Shown piece by piece: positions 46,539 through 56,337 of a DNA stretch of 64,000 nucleotides; within the stretch, counting starts at the first letter, position 1; every line of letters begins with the position of its first letter. The notes under the pieces were generated by a model. It saw only the letters and a list, made by a program, of their open reading frames with translations, was not told where the DNA came from and did no database searches. This DNA comes from Flavobacteriaceae bacterium HL-DH10 (lineage in GTDB: Bacteria; Bacteroidota; Bacteroidia; Flavobacteriales; Flavobacteriaceae): the NCBI GenBank assembly GCA_031826515.1, contig CP134536.1:1934001-1998000 (forward strand), written 5' to 3'. The position numbers and the translations under genes are program-made.

Positions 46539-46566
46539 GAGGGGACGGAAAGTCCCCTCTTTTTAT
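46539..46566 (+). promoter_or_regulatory. Terminator-like hairpin in the rimP leader (candidate attenuator)
   Basis: GAGGGGAC-GGAAA-GTCCCCTC followed by TTTTTATA: a perfect 8-bp GC-rich stem with a 5-nt loop and T run, 9 bp before the rimP ATG. The only plus-strand transcript it can act on is the rimP operon's own, so it is a candidate attenuator or translational switch. Confidence 0.7.
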
Positions 46567-46574
46567 ACTAAAAA

Positions 46575-47036
46575 ATGTTTAAAAATACCGTTAAAAAATT
46601 ACTTGAAACTGCTCTAATTGAGCGTTCAGATTTATTTCTAATAGATTTCTCTATTCAAGGCGATAACCAGATAAAAGTTATTATTGATGGCGATAATGGT
46701 GTTTTGGTTGAAGATTGTATGTTTGTTAGTAGAGCAATAGAGCATAATTTAGACAGGGAAGAGCAAGATTTTTCTCTAGAAGTTATGTCGGCAGGAGCAA
46801 CTGCTCCTTTGGTTAATACTAGACAGTATAAAAAACATTTAAATAGAGTGCTTAATGTTAAAACAACTTCAGAACAAATTGAAGGAACTCTTACAGAAGC
46901 AACCGATAATAATATTATTTTAGAATGGAAAGTTAGAGAGCCTAAGCCTATAGGTAAAGGTAAGGTAACTGTAAAGAAACAAGCGAATATCGCTTACGAA
47001 AATATTGTAGAAGCAAAAGTTATGATTAAATTTTAA
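46575..47036 (+). CDS. rimP: Ribosome maturation factor RimP
   Basis: 30S subunit assembly factor, 153 residues. N-terminal domain with IDFSIQGDNQIKVIIDGDNG and CMFVSRAIEHNLDREEQDFSLEVMSAGA, then a C-terminal Sm-like domain (GTLTEATDNNIILEWK). First gene of rimP-nusA-infB, a conserved cluster; nusA follows after 13 bp. Confidence 0.95.
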   Translation: MFKNTVKKLLETALIERSDLFLIDFSIQGDNQIKVIIDGDNGVLVEDCMFVSRAIEHNLDREEQDFSLEVMSAGATAPLVNTRQYKKHLNRVLNVKTTSEQIEGTLTEATDNNIILEWKVREPKPIGKGKVTVKKQANIAYENIVEAKVMIKF

Positions 47037-47049
47037 TTCAATAAGAGTT

Positions 47050-48282
47050 ATGGAGAATATCGCGTTAATTGAATCTTTTTCAGAATTCAAAGACGATAAG
47101 CTAATTGACAGAGTAACGTTAATGGCCATTTTAGAAGATGTATTTAGAAGCGCCTTAAAAAAGAAATTTGGCGATGATGATAATTTTGATATTATTGTAA
47201 ATCCTGATAAAGGTGATTTAGAAATATGGAGAAATAGAGTTGTTGTAGCTGATGGTGAGGTAGAAGAGCCAAATCAAGAAATTACTTTAACTGAGGCTCG
47301 TAAAATTGAACCTGATTTTGAAGTTGGTGAAGATGTATCTGAAGAAGTTAAGCTTATAGATCTTGGAAGACGTGCAATTTTAGCATTACGTCAAAATTTA
47401 ATATCTAAGATTCATGAGCATGATAATACCATAATTTATAAGCAGTTTAAAGATTTAATTGGAGAGATTTATACAGCAGAAGTTCATCATATTCGTCATA
47501 GAGCAGTTATTTTATTAGATGACGAAGGCAATGAGATTGTGTTACCAAAAGATAGACAAATTCCATCTGATTTCTTTAGAAAAGGAGATAATGTAAGAGG
47601 TGTTATTGATAGTGTAGAGCTAAAAGGAGCAAAACCTACTATTATGATGTCTAGAAGCTCTCCTGCTTTTTTAGAAAAATTATTTGAACAAGAAATACCT
47701 GAGGTTTTCGATGGTTTAATTACTATAAAAAATGTAGTTAGAATACCTGGTGAAAAAGCTAAAGTAGCGGTAGATTCTTATGATGATAGAATAGACCCTG
47801 TTGGAGCTTGTGTAGGTATGAAAGGATCTAGAATTCACGGTATTGTACGTGAATTAGGTAACGAGAATATTGATGTAATTAATTATACTAATAATTTACA
47901 ATTATATATTACACGTGCTTTAAGTCCTGCAAGAGTGACTTCAATAAAAATTAATGAAGAAACAAAACGCGCAGAGGTTATTTTAAAACCAGAAGAGGTA
48001 AGTAAGGCTATTGGTCGAGGCGGTCATAATATTCGTTTGGCGGGTCAACTTACTGGTTATGAAATAGATGTATTTAGAGAAGGTGCAGAGGAAGATGTTG
48101 AGTTAAGAGAGTTCTCTGATGAAATTGAAGGATGGATTATTGACGAGTTTAGTAAAGCTGGATTAGATACTGCTAAAAGTATTTTAGAGCAAGAAGTTAA
48201 TGATTTAGTAAAAAGAACAGATTTAGAAGAAGAAACAATTAAAGACGTTATAAGAATTCTTAGGGAAGAATTTGAAGAATAA
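47050..48282 (+). CDS. nusA: Transcription termination/antitermination factor NusA
   Basis: RNA polymerase-associated factor of 410 residues. N-terminal polymerase-binding domain (1-125), S1 domain (about 130-200; GEIYTAEVHHIRHRAVILLD), KH1 (VKVAVDSYDDRIDPVGACVGMKGSRI) and KH2 (EEVSKAIGRGGHNIRLAGQLTGYEID). The C-terminal acidic repeats of E. coli NusA (495 residues) are absent or minimal, as in most non-proteobacteria. Confidence 0.97.
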   Translation: MENIALIESFSEFKDDKLIDRVTLMAILEDVFRSALKKKFGDDDNFDIIVNPDKGDLEIWRNRVVVADGEVEEPNQEITLTEARKIEPDFEVGEDVSEEVKLIDLGRRAILALRQNLISKIHEHDNTIIYKQFKDLIGEIYTAEVHHIRHRAVILLDDEGNEIVLPKDRQIPSDFFRKGDNVRGVIDSVELKGAKPTIMMSRSSPAFLEKLFEQEIPEVFDGLITIKNVVRIPGEKAKVAVDSYDDRIDPVGACVGMKGSRIHGIVRELGNENIDVINYTNNLQLYITRALSPARVTSIKINEETKRAEVILKPEEVSKAIGRGGHNIRLAGQLTGYEIDVFREGAEEDVELREFSDEIEGWIIDEFSKAGLDTAKSILEQEVNDLVKRTDLEEETIKDVIRILREEFEE

Positions 48283-48311
48283 CATATATTTGAGTATTTT
48301 AAAGGCGATTT

Positions 48312-51143
48312 ATGGCTGAAACAATTAGATTAAATAAAGTATTACGTGAGCTTAATATCTCTTTAGATCGTGCAGTAGAATTTTTAGATTCTAAAGGCAT
48401 TGATATTGAGAAGCGACCTACTACGAAAATTTCTGAAGAAACATATACAGTTCTTTCAGATGAATTTCAAACAGATGCAAACAAAAAAGTAGCATCTAAA
48501 GAAGTTGGTGTTGCTAAGTTAAAAGAGAAAGAAGTATTGCGTGAACAGCGCGAGCGTGAACTTGAAGAAAAACAAAAAGCATCAGCCAGAAGAGAAGAAG
48601 TTGTAAAAGCCTCTAAAGTAATTTCTGGTCCTAAGCAAGTTGGAAAAATTGATTTAAATCCAAAAGCTAAAAAAGCTGAAGTTAAACCAGCTGAGGTTAA
48701 GGATGAAGTTAAAAAAGAAGATATTGTTAAACCTGAAGTTGTTGAAACAGTAAAAGAGGTTCCTGAAGTTGTTAAGGAAGATGTTGTTCAAGAAGAGGTT
48801 AAGCAAACTGTTAAAGCAGAGGATTCTAAACCAGTTGCTGAAGAAAAACCAGTTGCAGAAGAAAAACCTGTAGTTGAAGAAAAAGCACCTTCTAAAGAAG
48901 CTCCAATCATAATTGATGACGAGATTGTTATTCCAGATGAAAAAGTTAAAACTCAATATCAAAAACTTACTGGTCCAAAAATAGCAGGTGATAAAATTGA
49001 TTTATCTCAATTTAATAAACCAAAGAAGAAGCCAGTAGATAAAAAGCCTGAATCTAAAGCAGGTGAAGCAGGAGCTGCTAACAAGAAAAAACGTCGTCGT
49101 ATAAGTAAAGTTGGTGGAAATCAACCAGGTAAACCTGGAGGTCAAAATAGACCAGGCGGAGTTAACAGACCTGGCGGAAATGACCGTTTTAAAGGTAAAC
49201 CAGGACAAGGAAGACGTAATATCGTTAAGGAAGAACCTTCTGAAGAAGATGTTAAGAAGCAAGTAAGAGAAACTCTTGAAAAACTTCAAGGTAAATCTAG
49301 CAAGGGTAAAGGCGCAAAATATAGAAGAGATAAAAGAGACCAGCATAGAGAGCAATCTGAAATCGATCAGCAAATTGAAGCTGCAGAAAGTAAGATCATT
49401 AAAGTAACAGAGTTTGTTACTGCAAGTGAAATGGCAACTATGATGGATGTAGGGGTTACTCAAATTATTTCTGCATGTATGTCTTTGGGTATGATGGTAA
49501 CTATGAATCAGCGTTTAGATGCTGAAACATTATCTATTGTAGCAGATGAGTTTGGTTATAAAGTAGAATTTGTAACTGCCGATATTGAAGAGTCTATAGA
49601 AGAAATTGAAGATAAACCAGAAGATTTAAAATCACGTGCTCCAATTGTAACAGTAATGGGACACGTAGATCATGGTAAAACATCACTTCTAGATTATATT
49701 CGTCAAGAAAATGTAATTGCTGGAGAATCTGGTGGAATTACACAGCACATTGGTGCTTATGGTGTAGAGTTGGAGAATGGACAAAAAATAGCGTTTTTAG
49801 ATACACCAGGTCACGAAGCCTTTACAGCGATGCGTGCTCGTGGTGCTCAAGTTACAGATATTGCTATTGTTGTAGCTGCTGCCGATGATGATATTATGCC
49901 ACAAACTAAAGAGGCTATTTCGCATGCACAAGCTGCTGGAGTTCCTATTGTTTTTGCAATTAATAAAATTGACAAACCAGATGCTAACCCTGAGAAAATT
50001 AAAGAAGGCTTAGCACAAATGAACCTGTTGGTTGAAGATTGGGGAGGGAAAATTCAATCTCATGATATTTCGGCAAAAATGGGAACTGGTGTTAAAGAAT
50101 TACTAGAAAAAGTATTGCTAGAAGCAGAATTATTAGAGCTAAAAGCAAACCCAAATAAACCAGCAGTAGGAACCGTAGTTGAAGCTTTCTTAGATAAAGG
50201 ACGTGGTTACGTATCTACAATTTTGGTACAAGCAGGAACTTTAAAAGTTGGTGATTATGTACTTGCAGGAAAAAATAGTGGTAAGGTAAAAGCGATGCAT
50301 GATGAGCGTGGAAACGATGTTGTTTCTGCAGGACCATCTACACCAGTATCTATTCTTGGTTTAGACGGTGCCCCACAAGCGGGTGATAAATTCAATGTAT
50401 TTGAAGATGAGCGTGAAGCTAAACAAATTGCATCAAAACGTGCACAATTACAACGTGAGCAATCTGTTAGAACGCAACGTCATATAACACTTGATGAAAT
50501 TGGTCGTCGTATTGCACTTGGAGACTTCCAAGAGTTAAATATCATCCTTAAAGGTGATGTTGATGGTTCGGTTGAAGCTTTAACCGATTCATTCCAAAAA
50601 CTATCAACTGAAGAAATTCAAGTTAATATACTTCATAAAGGTGTTGGCGCAATTACTGAAAGTGATGTTTTATTAGCATCTGCATCTGATGCAATTATCG
50701 TAGGATTTAATGTGCGTCCGGTTGGAAATGCAAGAATGATTGCTGATAAAGAAGAAATTGATATTAGAACATATTCTATTATTTACGATGCTATCAACGA
50801 TCTTAAAGATGCGATGGAAGGTATGTTATCTCCAGAGCTTAAAGAAGAGATTTTAGGTACTGCTGAAATTAGAGAAATATTTAAAGTAACTAAAATAGGT
50901 AGTATTGCAGGTTGTATGGTTACCAATGGTAAAATACTTAGAAACGCTGGAATTCGATTAATTAGAGATGGTGTTGTTGTATATACAGGTGAATTAGCTT
51001 CGTTAAAACGATTTAAAGATGATGCTAAGGAAGTAACAAAAGGTTACGATTGTGGTATGCAAATTAAAAACTACAACGATATTAAAGAAGGCGATATTAT
51101 TGAAGCTTTCCATGAAGTTGAGGTTAAAAAGAAACTTAAATAA
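48312..51143 (+). CDS. infB: Translation initiation factor IF-2
   Basis: GTPase that brings fMet-tRNA to the 30S subunit, 943 residues. An N-terminal IF2N domain (1-55) is followed by a long Lys/Glu/Val/Pro-rich disordered region (60-260) and a Gly/Arg/Pro stretch (about 265-300). The G domain from about residue 446 has G1 [13 protein letters not shown]3 [15 protein letters not shown] and G4 NKIDKP. Domains II-IV end in [22 protein letters not shown]. The length reflects the extended N-terminal linker common in Bacteroidota. Confidence 0.97.
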   Translation: MAETIRLNKVLRELNISLDRAVEFLDSKGIDIEKRPTTKISEETYTVLSDEFQTDANKKVASKEVGVAKLKEKEVLREQRERELEEKQKASARREEVVKASKVISGPKQVGKIDLNPKAKKAEVKPAEVKDEVKKEDIVKPEVVETVKEVPEVVKEDVVQEEVKQTVKAEDSKPVAEEKPVAEEKPVVEEKAPSKEAPIIIDDEIVIPDEKVKTQYQKLTGPKIAGDKIDLSQFNKPKKKPVDKKPESKAGEAGAANKKKRRRISKVGGNQPGKPGGQNRPGGVNRPGGNDRFKGKPGQGRRNIVKEEPSEEDVKKQVRETLEKLQGKSSKGKGAKYRRDKRDQHREQSEIDQQIEAAESKIIKVTEFVTASEMATMMDVGVTQIISACMSLGMMVTMNQRLDAETLSIVADEFGYKVEFVTADIEESIEEIEDKPEDLKSRAPIVTVMGHVDHGKTSLLDYIRQENVIAGESGGITQHIGAYGVELENGQKIAFLDTPGHEAFTAMRARGAQVTDIAIVVAAADDDIMPQTKEAISHAQAAGVPIVFAINKIDKPDANPEKIKEGLAQMNLLVEDWGGKIQSHDISAKMGTGVKELLEKVLLEAELLELKANPNKPAVGTVVEAFLDKGRGYVSTILVQAGTLKVGDYVLAGKNSGKVKAMHDERGNDVVSAGPSTPVSILGLDGAPQAGDKFNVFEDEREAKQIASKRAQLQREQSVRTQRHITLDEIGRRIALGDFQELNIILKGDVDGSVEALTDSFQKLSTEEIQVNILHKGVGAITESDVLLASASDAIIVGFNVRPVGNARMIADKEEIDIRTYSIIYDAINDLKDAMEGMLSPELKEEILGTAEIREIFKVTKIGSIAGCMVTNGKILRNAGIRLIRDGVVVYTGELASLKRFKDDAKEVTKGYDCGMQIKNYNDIKEGDIIEAFHEVEVKKKLK

Positions 51144-51177
51144 TCTATTAGTTAGATCTATATATAAGTAAAAAAGT

Positions 51178-51206
51178 AAAAGCGACCAATTTGGTCGCTT
51201 TTTTTA
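51178..51206 (+). terminator. Terminator of rimP-nusA-infB
   Basis: AAAAGCGACC-AATT-GGTCGCTTTT followed by Ts, 35 bp after infB. Confidence 0.9.
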
Positions 51207-51270
51207 TGGAGCTATTTTTTTATTACTTAAAGTATTATTAATTCTACAATTAGAATTTCAACTTTAAAAA

Positions 51271-51669
51271 TTAATCTTTTTTCTTTAATGGTTTAAAAAT
51301 AAAAGCACTTGGGAATTTTATTTTAATACGTTTTAAAGCCCTGTCTGCTTCTAAACGTGTTCTAAAGTTACCAACCCAGATTTTAAAGTTTGGTGGTTCA
51401 TAGGTGTCAGTTGAAGCCCAATCTGTAAAAGATTCTTTAAATTCTTTTTGTGCTGTTTGTGCGCCAGATCTATTACCATTATAGATTTGAATCTTATAAC
51501 GATCGGAATTATTTTCACTTTTATTTATTTCTTTTTTTAGATTTAGTAAAGTTTCAATTTTTTTGTCTTGATTTAAATTTACTGTTCCCTCTTGTGAAAA
51601 ACTAGATGTTGTGGGTATTATAAACCCTAAAAAAGCTAAAGCACTAATTTTCAAACTCAATATTTTCAT
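51271..51669 (-). CDS. Secreted SPOR-domain protein
   Basis: The start chosen is the ATG at 51669 (MKILSLKISALAFLGFI), because the upstream Met would lie within the -7 box. 132 residues: signal peptide ending near SSFSQ, a charged linker, and a SPOR-type repeat (YKIQIYNGNRSGAQTAQKEF ... FKIWVGNFRTRLEADRALKR ... KFPSAFIFKP). SPOR domains bind denuded peptidoglycan strands. Probably periplasmic. It is divergent from the ACIII operon. Confidence 0.87.
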   Translation of the reverse strand: MKILSLKISALAFLGFIIPTTSSFSQEGTVNLNQDKKIETLLNLKKEINKSENNSDRYKIQIYNGNRSGAQTAQKEFKESFTDWASTDTYEPPNFKIWVGNFRTRLEADRALKRIKIKFPSAFIFKPLKKKD

Positions 51670-51687
51670 TTTCTTATTATATTTGTA

Positions 51688-51695
51688 CAAATGTA
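51688..51695 (-). promoter_or_regulatory. -7 box of the SPOR gene
   Basis: TACATTTG on the minus strand, 18 bp upstream of the chosen ATG at 51669; this supports the shorter start. Confidence 0.5.
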
Positions 51696-51772
51696 TACGT
51701 TATAATTTTAATTGCGGTTGTTTTTATTATTTAGAATCCCTCTAAATTATCAATTAACAGTTCTGTAACATT

Positions 51773-51801
51773 TTGCAAATCGACTTTAAATATTACTTTT
51801 G
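51773..51801 (+). promoter_or_regulatory. Promoter of the ACIII-cox operon
   Basis: TTG (51773-51775), 18 bp, then TACTTTTG (51794-51801). The predicted start near 51806 gives a leader of about 78 nt that contains the palindrome at 51838-51851. Confidence 0.65.
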
Positions 51802-51837
51802 CCTGAGATTTTTATAAGTTTTTTTTTGTCAATACAA

Positions 51838-51851
51838 ATGACAAAAGTCAT
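51838..51851. promoter_or_regulatory. Crp/Fnr-type palindrome in the ACIII leader
   Basis: ATGAC-AAAA-GTCAT, a perfect palindrome with TGA-N6-TCA spacing, closely matching ATGATATATGTCAT in the nos/Rrf2 promoter. It lies downstream of the predicted transcription start, where a bound protein would block transcription. Confidence 0.45.
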
Positions 51852-51883
51852 ACCAAAGTTTAGAAGTTAATTTAACCAACAAT

Positions 51884-53179
51884 ATGAAACAGGTGATTCA
51901 CCGTAAATTAAGTAAAAGCATTCTTCATGTCGGCTTAATTATTTTATTAGCGTTTACAACCTCTCTTTCTGCTCAAGATGGAGACCCAGCAAAAGGAAAG
52001 TCATTATTTAATGCCAATTGTGCGGCTTGTCATAAATTAGATAAAAAAATGACAGGACCTGCATTGCGTAATGTAGAAACTCGTTTATCTGATGAACAAG
52101 GTTTAGATAGAGAATGGGTTTACGCATGGATTAAAAACAGTTCAGGTATTATTAAATCTGGCGATGCTTACGCAAACAAAGTTTACAACGAGTATGGTGG
52201 TGCAGCAATGACTGCATTTCCACAATTATCAAATGAGGATATAGATAACATTCTAGCTTATACAGCAGAAGAAAAGAAAGCGCCAGCTGAAACAGCAAAT
52301 ATTGGTGCAGTAACAACTGAATCAACAGGAGCGTCTTCAGGTATTTCTAACGAAATTATTTTAGGAGCCTTAGCGATCTTATTTCTATTGTTAGCCGCCG
52401 GGTTGTTTTTGGTAAACAAAACACTACGTCGTTTTGCAGCTGCTCAAAACATTGAGTTACCAGAAGCTTCAAAAAGAACACCACTTTGGAAAGCTTTTGT
52501 GCAAAATCAATTTTTAATGCTTGTTGTTGCTATCTTCTTTTTATTATCAAGTGCGTATTTTGTTTATGGTTATTTATCTCAAATAGGAATAGATCAAGGT
52601 TATCAACCAGTACAACCTATTCATTTTTCACATAAAATACATGCAGGCGATAATGGTATAGATTGTAAATACTGTCACTCTTCTGCAAGAGTTAGTAAAA
52701 CATCTGGTATTCCTTCTTTAAATGTGTGTATGAACTGTCATAAATCAATTTATGAATATAATGGAGAAACAACTCCTGAATATTCAAAAGAATTTTATGA
52801 TGGTGAAATCAAAAAATTATATGCTGCTGTAGGATGGGATGATGCCGATCAAAAATACACAGGAGATTCTCAGCCAGTTAAATGGGTTAGAATTCATAAC
52901 TTACCTGACTTTGTTTATTTTAATCACTCACAACACGTAACTGTTGCTGGAGTAGAATGTCAAACATGTCATGGACCTATTGAAACCATGGAAGTTGCAG
53001 AGCAATTTGCGCCTTTAACAATGGGTTGGTGTATTGAGTGTCATAGAACAACCAATGTGAATATTAAAGATAATGACTATTACAAAAAAATACATGAAGA
53101 GCTATCTAAAAAGTATGGCGTAAAAGAATTTACGGAAGCAGAGATGGGTGGTTTAGAATGTGGTAAATGTCACTATTAA
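51884..53179 (+). CDS. actA: ACIII subunit ActA, six-heme form
   Basis: Membrane-anchored multiheme cytochrome c of alternative complex III (quinol:electron acceptor oxidoreductase). 431 residues with six CxxCH motifs: CAACH (46-50) in an N-terminal monoheme domain after a signal peptide, then two membrane helices (about 157-181 and 209-230), then five in the ActA-type domain (CKYCH, CMNCH, CQTCH, CIECH, CGKCH, about 261-430). Canonical ActA has five hemes; the extra N-terminal cytochrome is a fusion. First gene of actABCDEF-coxBA. Confidence 0.95.
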   Translation: MKQVIHRKLSKSILHVGLIILLAFTTSLSAQDGDPAKGKSLFNANCAACHKLDKKMTGPALRNVETRLSDEQGLDREWVYAWIKNSSGIIKSGDAYANKVYNEYGGAAMTAFPQLSNEDIDNILAYTAEEKKAPAETANIGAVTTESTGASSGISNEIILGALAILFLLLAAGLFLVNKTLRRFAAAQNIELPEASKRTPLWKAFVQNQFLMLVVAIFFLLSSAYFVYGYLSQIGIDQGYQPVQPIHFSHKIHAGDNGIDCKYCHSSARVSKTSGIPSLNVCMNCHKSIYEYNGETTPEYSKEFYDGEIKKLYAAVGWDDADQKYTGDSQPVKWVRIHNLPDFVYFNHSQHVTVAGVECQTCHGPIETMEVAEQFAPLTMGWCIECHRTTNVNIKDNDYYKKIHEELSKKYGVKEFTEAEMGGLECGKCHY

Positions 53180-53213
53180 TAAATTTTAATAAGAAGTAAT
53201 TCAATTATATAAT

Positions 53214-56200
53214 ATGTCATCAAACAAGAAATACTGGAAAAGTGTTGAAGAGCTAAACGAGAATAGCTCTATTGTTGAGACGCTAAAGCAAAACGAGTTT
53301 GTAGCAGAAATACCTACTGATGAATTTTTAGGAGATAAAGATACATTAGAAGCTTCATCTACAACGCGACGCGATTTCTTAAAATACGTAGGATTTACTA
53401 CTGCTGCAGCATCTTTAGCTGCTTGTGAAGGTCCTGTAAAAAAATCAATTCCTTATATAGTACAACCAACGGAAATCATTCCTGGTGTCGCTAACTATTA
53501 TGCTACTACAATTGCAGACGGTTTTGATTTTGCTAGTGTTTTAGTTAAAACGCGTGAAGGACGTCCAATTAAAATTGAAAACAATACGATGGCAGCTACC
53601 AATGGTAGTGCAAATGCTAGAGTAAATGCTTCTGTTTTAGGCTTGTATGACAGTTTAAGAGTTCAAGGTCCTAAAAAAGATGGAAACGCTATTTCTTGGA
53701 GTGAATTTGATGCTGAAACAACTGAAAAATTAACAAGTATTGCGGCAGCTAATAAAGACATTGTGTTGTTAACACAAACTTTTGCAAGTCCATCTACGAG
53801 TAAATTAATAGCTGAGTTTAGTGAAAAGTATGGTAATGTTCGTCATGTAGTTTATGATGCTGTTTCAGAATCAGCTGCATTAGATGCATACCAAGCTAAA
53901 TATGGAGAACGCGCATTAGCTAATTACGATTTTTCTAAAGCGATGACTATTGTATCTGTTGGTGCAGATTTCTTAGGAGATTGGCAAGGTGGCGGATTTG
54001 ATTCTGGGTATTCTAAAAATAGAGTTCCAGATCACGGTAAAATGTCTCGTCATATTCAGTTTGAATCGAATATGTCGTTAACAGGTGCAAATGCCGATAA
54101 GCGTGTACCTTTAAAACCAAGCGAACAAAAATTAGCTTTAGCTAAATTATATAGTTATGTTGTTGGTGGTTCTGTTTCAGGAACTTTACCAGAGCATATT
54201 GATGTGGCTGTAAAAAAGGCAGCTACTCAACTAAAGAAAGCTGGAAGTAAAGGTTTAGTAGTTACAGGAATTCAAGATGTAAATGCACAAACCGTTGCTT
54301 TAGAAATTAATGAAGCTTTAAATAGTAAAGCTTTTGATAAAGCTACTCCAATTAAAACTAGACAAGGTAACGATAAAGCAGTTGCTTCTTTAGTAGCCGA
54401 TATGAAGGCTGGGAAAGTTGCTGCAATTATTATGAGTGGAGTAAATCCATTATATACCTTGCCAAATGCTTCAGATTTTGCTGAAGGATTGAAAAAAACA
54501 GAATTATCTGTAGCGTTTTCAATGAAAGCAGACGAAACGTCTTCAGAAACTGATTATATAGCTGCAGCACCACATTATTTAGAATCTTGGGGTGATGTTG
54601 AAATAAAGAAAGGACATTATGCGCTAACACAGCCAACTATTCGTCCTTTATTTGATACAAGACAATTTCAAGAGGCTTTATTAAAATGGACAGGAAACGA
54701 TGTTTCTTATCACGATTATATTAAAGACGCTTGGGGAACTACTATTTTAGGTGGAAGTTCTTTCAATCAAGCATTGCATGATGGTATATATGTTGGGGAA
54801 ATTGATGCTCAAATTGAAGGTGCAAATTCAGAAGCAACTGAAACGCCTTCTAGTAATGCTGTAAGTGCTTTAGCAACTTCAGCAAAATCTGAAGGACTAG
54901 AGTTAACATTATATACCAAAGTAGGTATGGGAGATGGGCAACAAGCCAATAACCCATGGTTACAAGAATTTCCAGATCCAATTACAAGAACATCTTGGGA
55001 TAATTACCTAACGATTTCTAAAGCAGATGCTGATGCAATAGGTTTAATTAATAAACATGTTGCTACTGGAGCTTTAAATGGAAGTTATGCTAATGTAACT
55101 GTAAATGGTACAACTATTACTGCACCAGTAATGATTCAACCAGGACAAGCAAAAGGTTCTGTTGGATTAGCATTAGGTTACGGGAAAACTTTAGGTTTAA
55201 AAGAAGAAATGCAAACAGGTGTTAATGCCTATGCATTATATCAAGGTTTTAATAGTGTACAAAACGTTACTATTGAAGCTGCTGCTGGCGAGCATGAATT
55301 TGCTTCAGTACAGTTGCATAATACTTTAATGGGTCGTGGAGATATTATTAAAGAAACAACTTTAGAGATATTTAATACTTCAGATAGAGATGTTTGGAAT
55401 AAAGTTCCAACAGTTTCTTTAAATCATAAAGAAACACCAGTTACATCTCCAGAGGTTGATTTATGGGATGAATTTGATCGTTCAATTGGGCATCACTTTA
55501 ACTTATCAATCGATTTAAATGCGTGTACTGGATGTGGAGCTTGTGTGATAGCTTGTCATGCTGAAAACAATGTGCCAGTTGTAGGCAAAGAAGAAGTACG
55601 TCGTAGCCGTGATATGCACTGGTTACGTATTGATAGATATTATTCATCTGAAGAAACATTTGCAGAAGACGACACTAAGAAAGAAGAGTTTTCTGGATTA
55701 TTTGGTGATCAAGGCTCTTTAGGAGGGTTTGGTGAGTTAGAAAATCCAACTGAGAATCCTCAAGTAGCTTTCCAACCAGTAATGTGTCAACATTGTAACC
55801 ATGCACCTTGTGAAACTGTTTGTCCTGTGGCAGCAACATCACATGGTCGTCAAGGTCAAAATCATATGGCTTATAACCGTTGTGTTGGTACTAGATATTG
55901 TGCAAACAACTGTCCTTATAAAGTACGTCGTTTCAACTGGTTCCTATACAATGGTAATGATGAGTTCGATTATCATATGAATGATGATTTAGGACGTATG
56001 GTATTAAATCCAGATGTTGTAGTACGTTCTCGTGGTGTTATGGAAAAATGTTCTATGTGTATTCAAAAAACACAAAAAACAATTTTAGATGCAAAACGTG
56101 ACGGACGTGAAATTAAAGATGGAGAATTCCAAACAGCATGTTCTGCAGCTTGTAGCAACGGAGCAATGGTATTTGGAGATATCAACGATAAAGAAAGTAA

Positions 56201-56309
56201 AGTTGCAAAACTTTTAGAAGATGATCGTATGTATCACTTATTAGAAAGTGTAGGTACAAAGCCTAATGTGCAGTATCATACAAAAGTGAGAAATACAACT
56301 GAAGCATAA
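53214..56309 (+). CDS. actB: ACIII subunit ActB (molybdopterin-like and Fe-S domains)
   Basis: Large peripheral subunit of 1031 residues. A twin-arginine motif TTRRDFLKYVGF starts near residue 50 and runs to a Cys at 71 (LAAC), suggesting a Tat-exported lipoprotein; this internal position is normal for ActB. Residues about 75-740 resemble the molybdopterin oxidoreductase fold, which in ActB has no cofactor. The C-terminal ferredoxin-like domain (from about 765) has Cys groups CTGCGACVIAC, CQHCNHAPCETVCP, CVGTRYCANNCP and CSMC...CSAAC for three [4Fe-4S] clusters and one [3Fe-4S]. Confidence 0.95.
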   Translation: MSSNKKYWKSVEELNENSSIVETLKQNEFVAEIPTDEFLGDKDTLEASSTTRRDFLKYVGFTTAAASLAACEGPVKKSIPYIVQPTEIIPGVANYYATTIADGFDFASVLVKTREGRPIKIENNTMAATNGSANARVNASVLGLYDSLRVQGPKKDGNAISWSEFDAETTEKLTSIAAANKDIVLLTQTFASPSTSKLIAEFSEKYGNVRHVVYDAVSESAALDAYQAKYGERALANYDFSKAMTIVSVGADFLGDWQGGGFDSGYSKNRVPDHGKMSRHIQFESNMSLTGANADKRVPLKPSEQKLALAKLYSYVVGGSVSGTLPEHIDVAVKKAATQLKKAGSKGLVVTGIQDVNAQTVALEINEALNSKAFDKATPIKTRQGNDKAVASLVADMKAGKVAAIIMSGVNPLYTLPNASDFAEGLKKTELSVAFSMKADETSSETDYIAAAPHYLESWGDVEIKKGHYALTQPTIRPLFDTRQFQEALLKWTGNDVSYHDYIKDAWGTTILGGSSFNQALHDGIYVGEIDAQIEGANSEATETPSSNAVSALATSAKSEGLELTLYTKVGMGDGQQANNPWLQEFPDPITRTSWDNYLTISKADADAIGLINKHVATGALNGSYANVTVNGTTITAPVMIQPGQAKGSVGLALGYGKTLGLKEEMQTGVNAYALYQGFNSVQNVTIEAAAGEHEFASVQLHNTLMGRGDIIKETTLEIFNTSDRDVWNKVPTVSLNHKETPVTSPEVDLWDEFDRSIGHHFNLSIDLNACTGCGACVIACHAENNVPVVGKEEVRRSRDMHWLRIDRYYSSEETFAEDDTKKEEFSGLFGDQGSLGGFGELENPTENPQVAFQPVMCQHCNHAPCETVCPVAATSHGRQGQNHMAYNRCVGTRYCANNCPYKVRRFNWFLYNGNDEFDYHMNDDLGRMVLNPDVVVRSRGVMEKCSMCIQKTQKTILDAKRDGREIKDGEFQTACSAACSNGAMVFGDINDKESKVAKLLEDDRMYHLLESVGTKPNVQYHTKVRNTTEA

Positions 56310-56337
56310 ATTTAATTAAAGAATCAATTATATAATT

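Noticed and set aside
46537-46617. Leader peptide (ATG at 46537) overlapping the rimP hairpin
   Set aside because: It has no ribosome site and extends out of frame into rimP; chance frame in a short leader.
48820-48890. Short tandem repeats in infB as a CRISPR-like or microsatellite array
   Set aside because: They encode the repeated EEKPV units of the IF-2 linker; there are no regular spacers.
48654-49463. Long antisense frames within infB
   Set aside because: They mirror the Lys/Glu-rich repeats of IF-2 and read as Phe/Asn/Leu-rich nonsense; shadows of the real gene.
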